From Darksidea phi (Eukaryota > Ascomycota > Dothideomycetes > Pleosporales > Lentitheciaceae), in contig JASJFT010000087.1 of assembly GCA_030770425.1 (NCBI GenBank), positions 62,001-126,000 on the forward strand: a stretch of 64,000 bases of DNA, read 5' to 3'. This document shows, in pieces, positions 63,824 through 64,000 of the stretch. Made by a program: the position numbers and the translations under genes. Under the pieces are notes generated by a model that ran no database searches, was not told where the DNA came from, and saw only the letters and a program-made list of their open reading frames with translations. Each line of letters opens with the position of its first letter. Positions within the stretch are counted from its first letter, which is position 1.

Positions 63824-63934
63824 AAGGATAGGGGGTTTGCTTCACCAAGGATAGAGGTTTGCTTCATCAAGGATAGGGGTTTGCTTCATCAAGGATAGGG
63901 GTTTGCTTCATCAAGGATAGGGGTTTGCCTCATC
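63824..63934. repeat. 22-bp minisatellite, five copies
   Basis: Unit AAGGATAGGGGTTTGCTTCA plus TC. Copies are at 63824-63846 (23 bp), 63847-63868, 63869-63890, 63891-63912 and 63913-63934, with zero to two changes each. A partial copy follows from 63935 and degenerate copies may precede it from about 63799. It may continue beyond the window. Confidence 0.9.
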
Positions 63935-64000
63935 AAGGATGAGGGCACGGTACCATAGTGCTACTGTAGTTATCTAGGCTGATTTTTTCCTACTCCTCTA

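Noticed and set aside
63824..63934. Telomere or subtelomeric repeat
   Set aside because: The unit contains GATAGGGG, but the period is 22 bp and TTAGGG is absent. Core genes lie close by, so a chromosome end cannot be claimed.

Overview
This is a gene-dense window from a filamentous ascomycete (Pezizomycotina, possibly a Dothideomycete). The evidence is short introns (mostly 46-70 nt) with GT..AG ends and CTAAC-type branch sites, HET and NLR-type genes, transposon relics with C-to-T decay that resembles RIP, and fungal families such as CreC, CreD-like arrestin, Slm, Zds and RTA1. The class-level placement is inference. Exons were joined by hand from reading frame and splice signals. Many apparent ORF starts are TTG or GTG, so starts were moved to real ATGs.

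Layout. 0-8.1 kb is housekeeping: the 3' end of a BSD-domain gene, a RanGTP-binding Yrb30-type protein (-), translation release factor eRF3/Sup35 with a Q/N/Y/G-rich prion-like N-terminus (+), and a Saf4/CCDC130 splicing factor (+). 8.1-15.7 kb is an accessory island: a HET-domain gene, a frameshifted ankyrin relic, a very AT-rich block and a decayed pogo/Fot1-type transposase. 15.8-40.4 kb is core again: Slm-type eisosome/TORC2 protein, an unrecognised terminal exon, Zds1, mitochondrial Miro/Gem1, CreC next to a CreD-like arrestin, a GH18 protein fused to a UBA domain, Cdk1, an AlkB homologue, an ABCG half-transporter and a mitochondrial hydroxyacid-oxoacid transhydrogenase. 40.4-43.5 kb is repeat-rich: two copies of a tiny SINE-like repeat and a Copia-type gag fragment between 65-bp direct repeats. 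43.5-57.6 kb holds a 770-aa membrane protein of unknown role, a SET protein with a signal peptide, a multicopper oxidase, an RTA1-family 7-TM protein, a GH114 hydrolase and a J-domain protein. 57.6-64 kb has a NACHT relic, a GT2 polysaccharide-synthase-like protein, a 3-beta-HSD/Erg26-like dehydrogenase, and a terminal AT-rich block with a 22-bp minisatellite.

How genes relate. CreC (WD40 partner of the CreB deubiquitinase) and the CreD-like arrestin (HECT-ligase adaptor) are known to act on opposite sides of carbon-catabolite repression, and here they are tandem neighbours. Slm and Zds1 belong to TORC2/PP2A growth control, and Cdk1 shares a short divergent promoter with the AlkB gene. I see no secondary-metabolite core enzyme and no operon-like logic.

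The most unusual observation is a family of three tiny (about 54-87 bp) repeats. Each is flanked by 13-15 bp direct repeats and one ends in poly-A, as expected of retroposed SINE-like elements. Other points of interest are the GH18-UBA fusion, the secreted-looking SET protein, and a coding exon that starts at no ATG.
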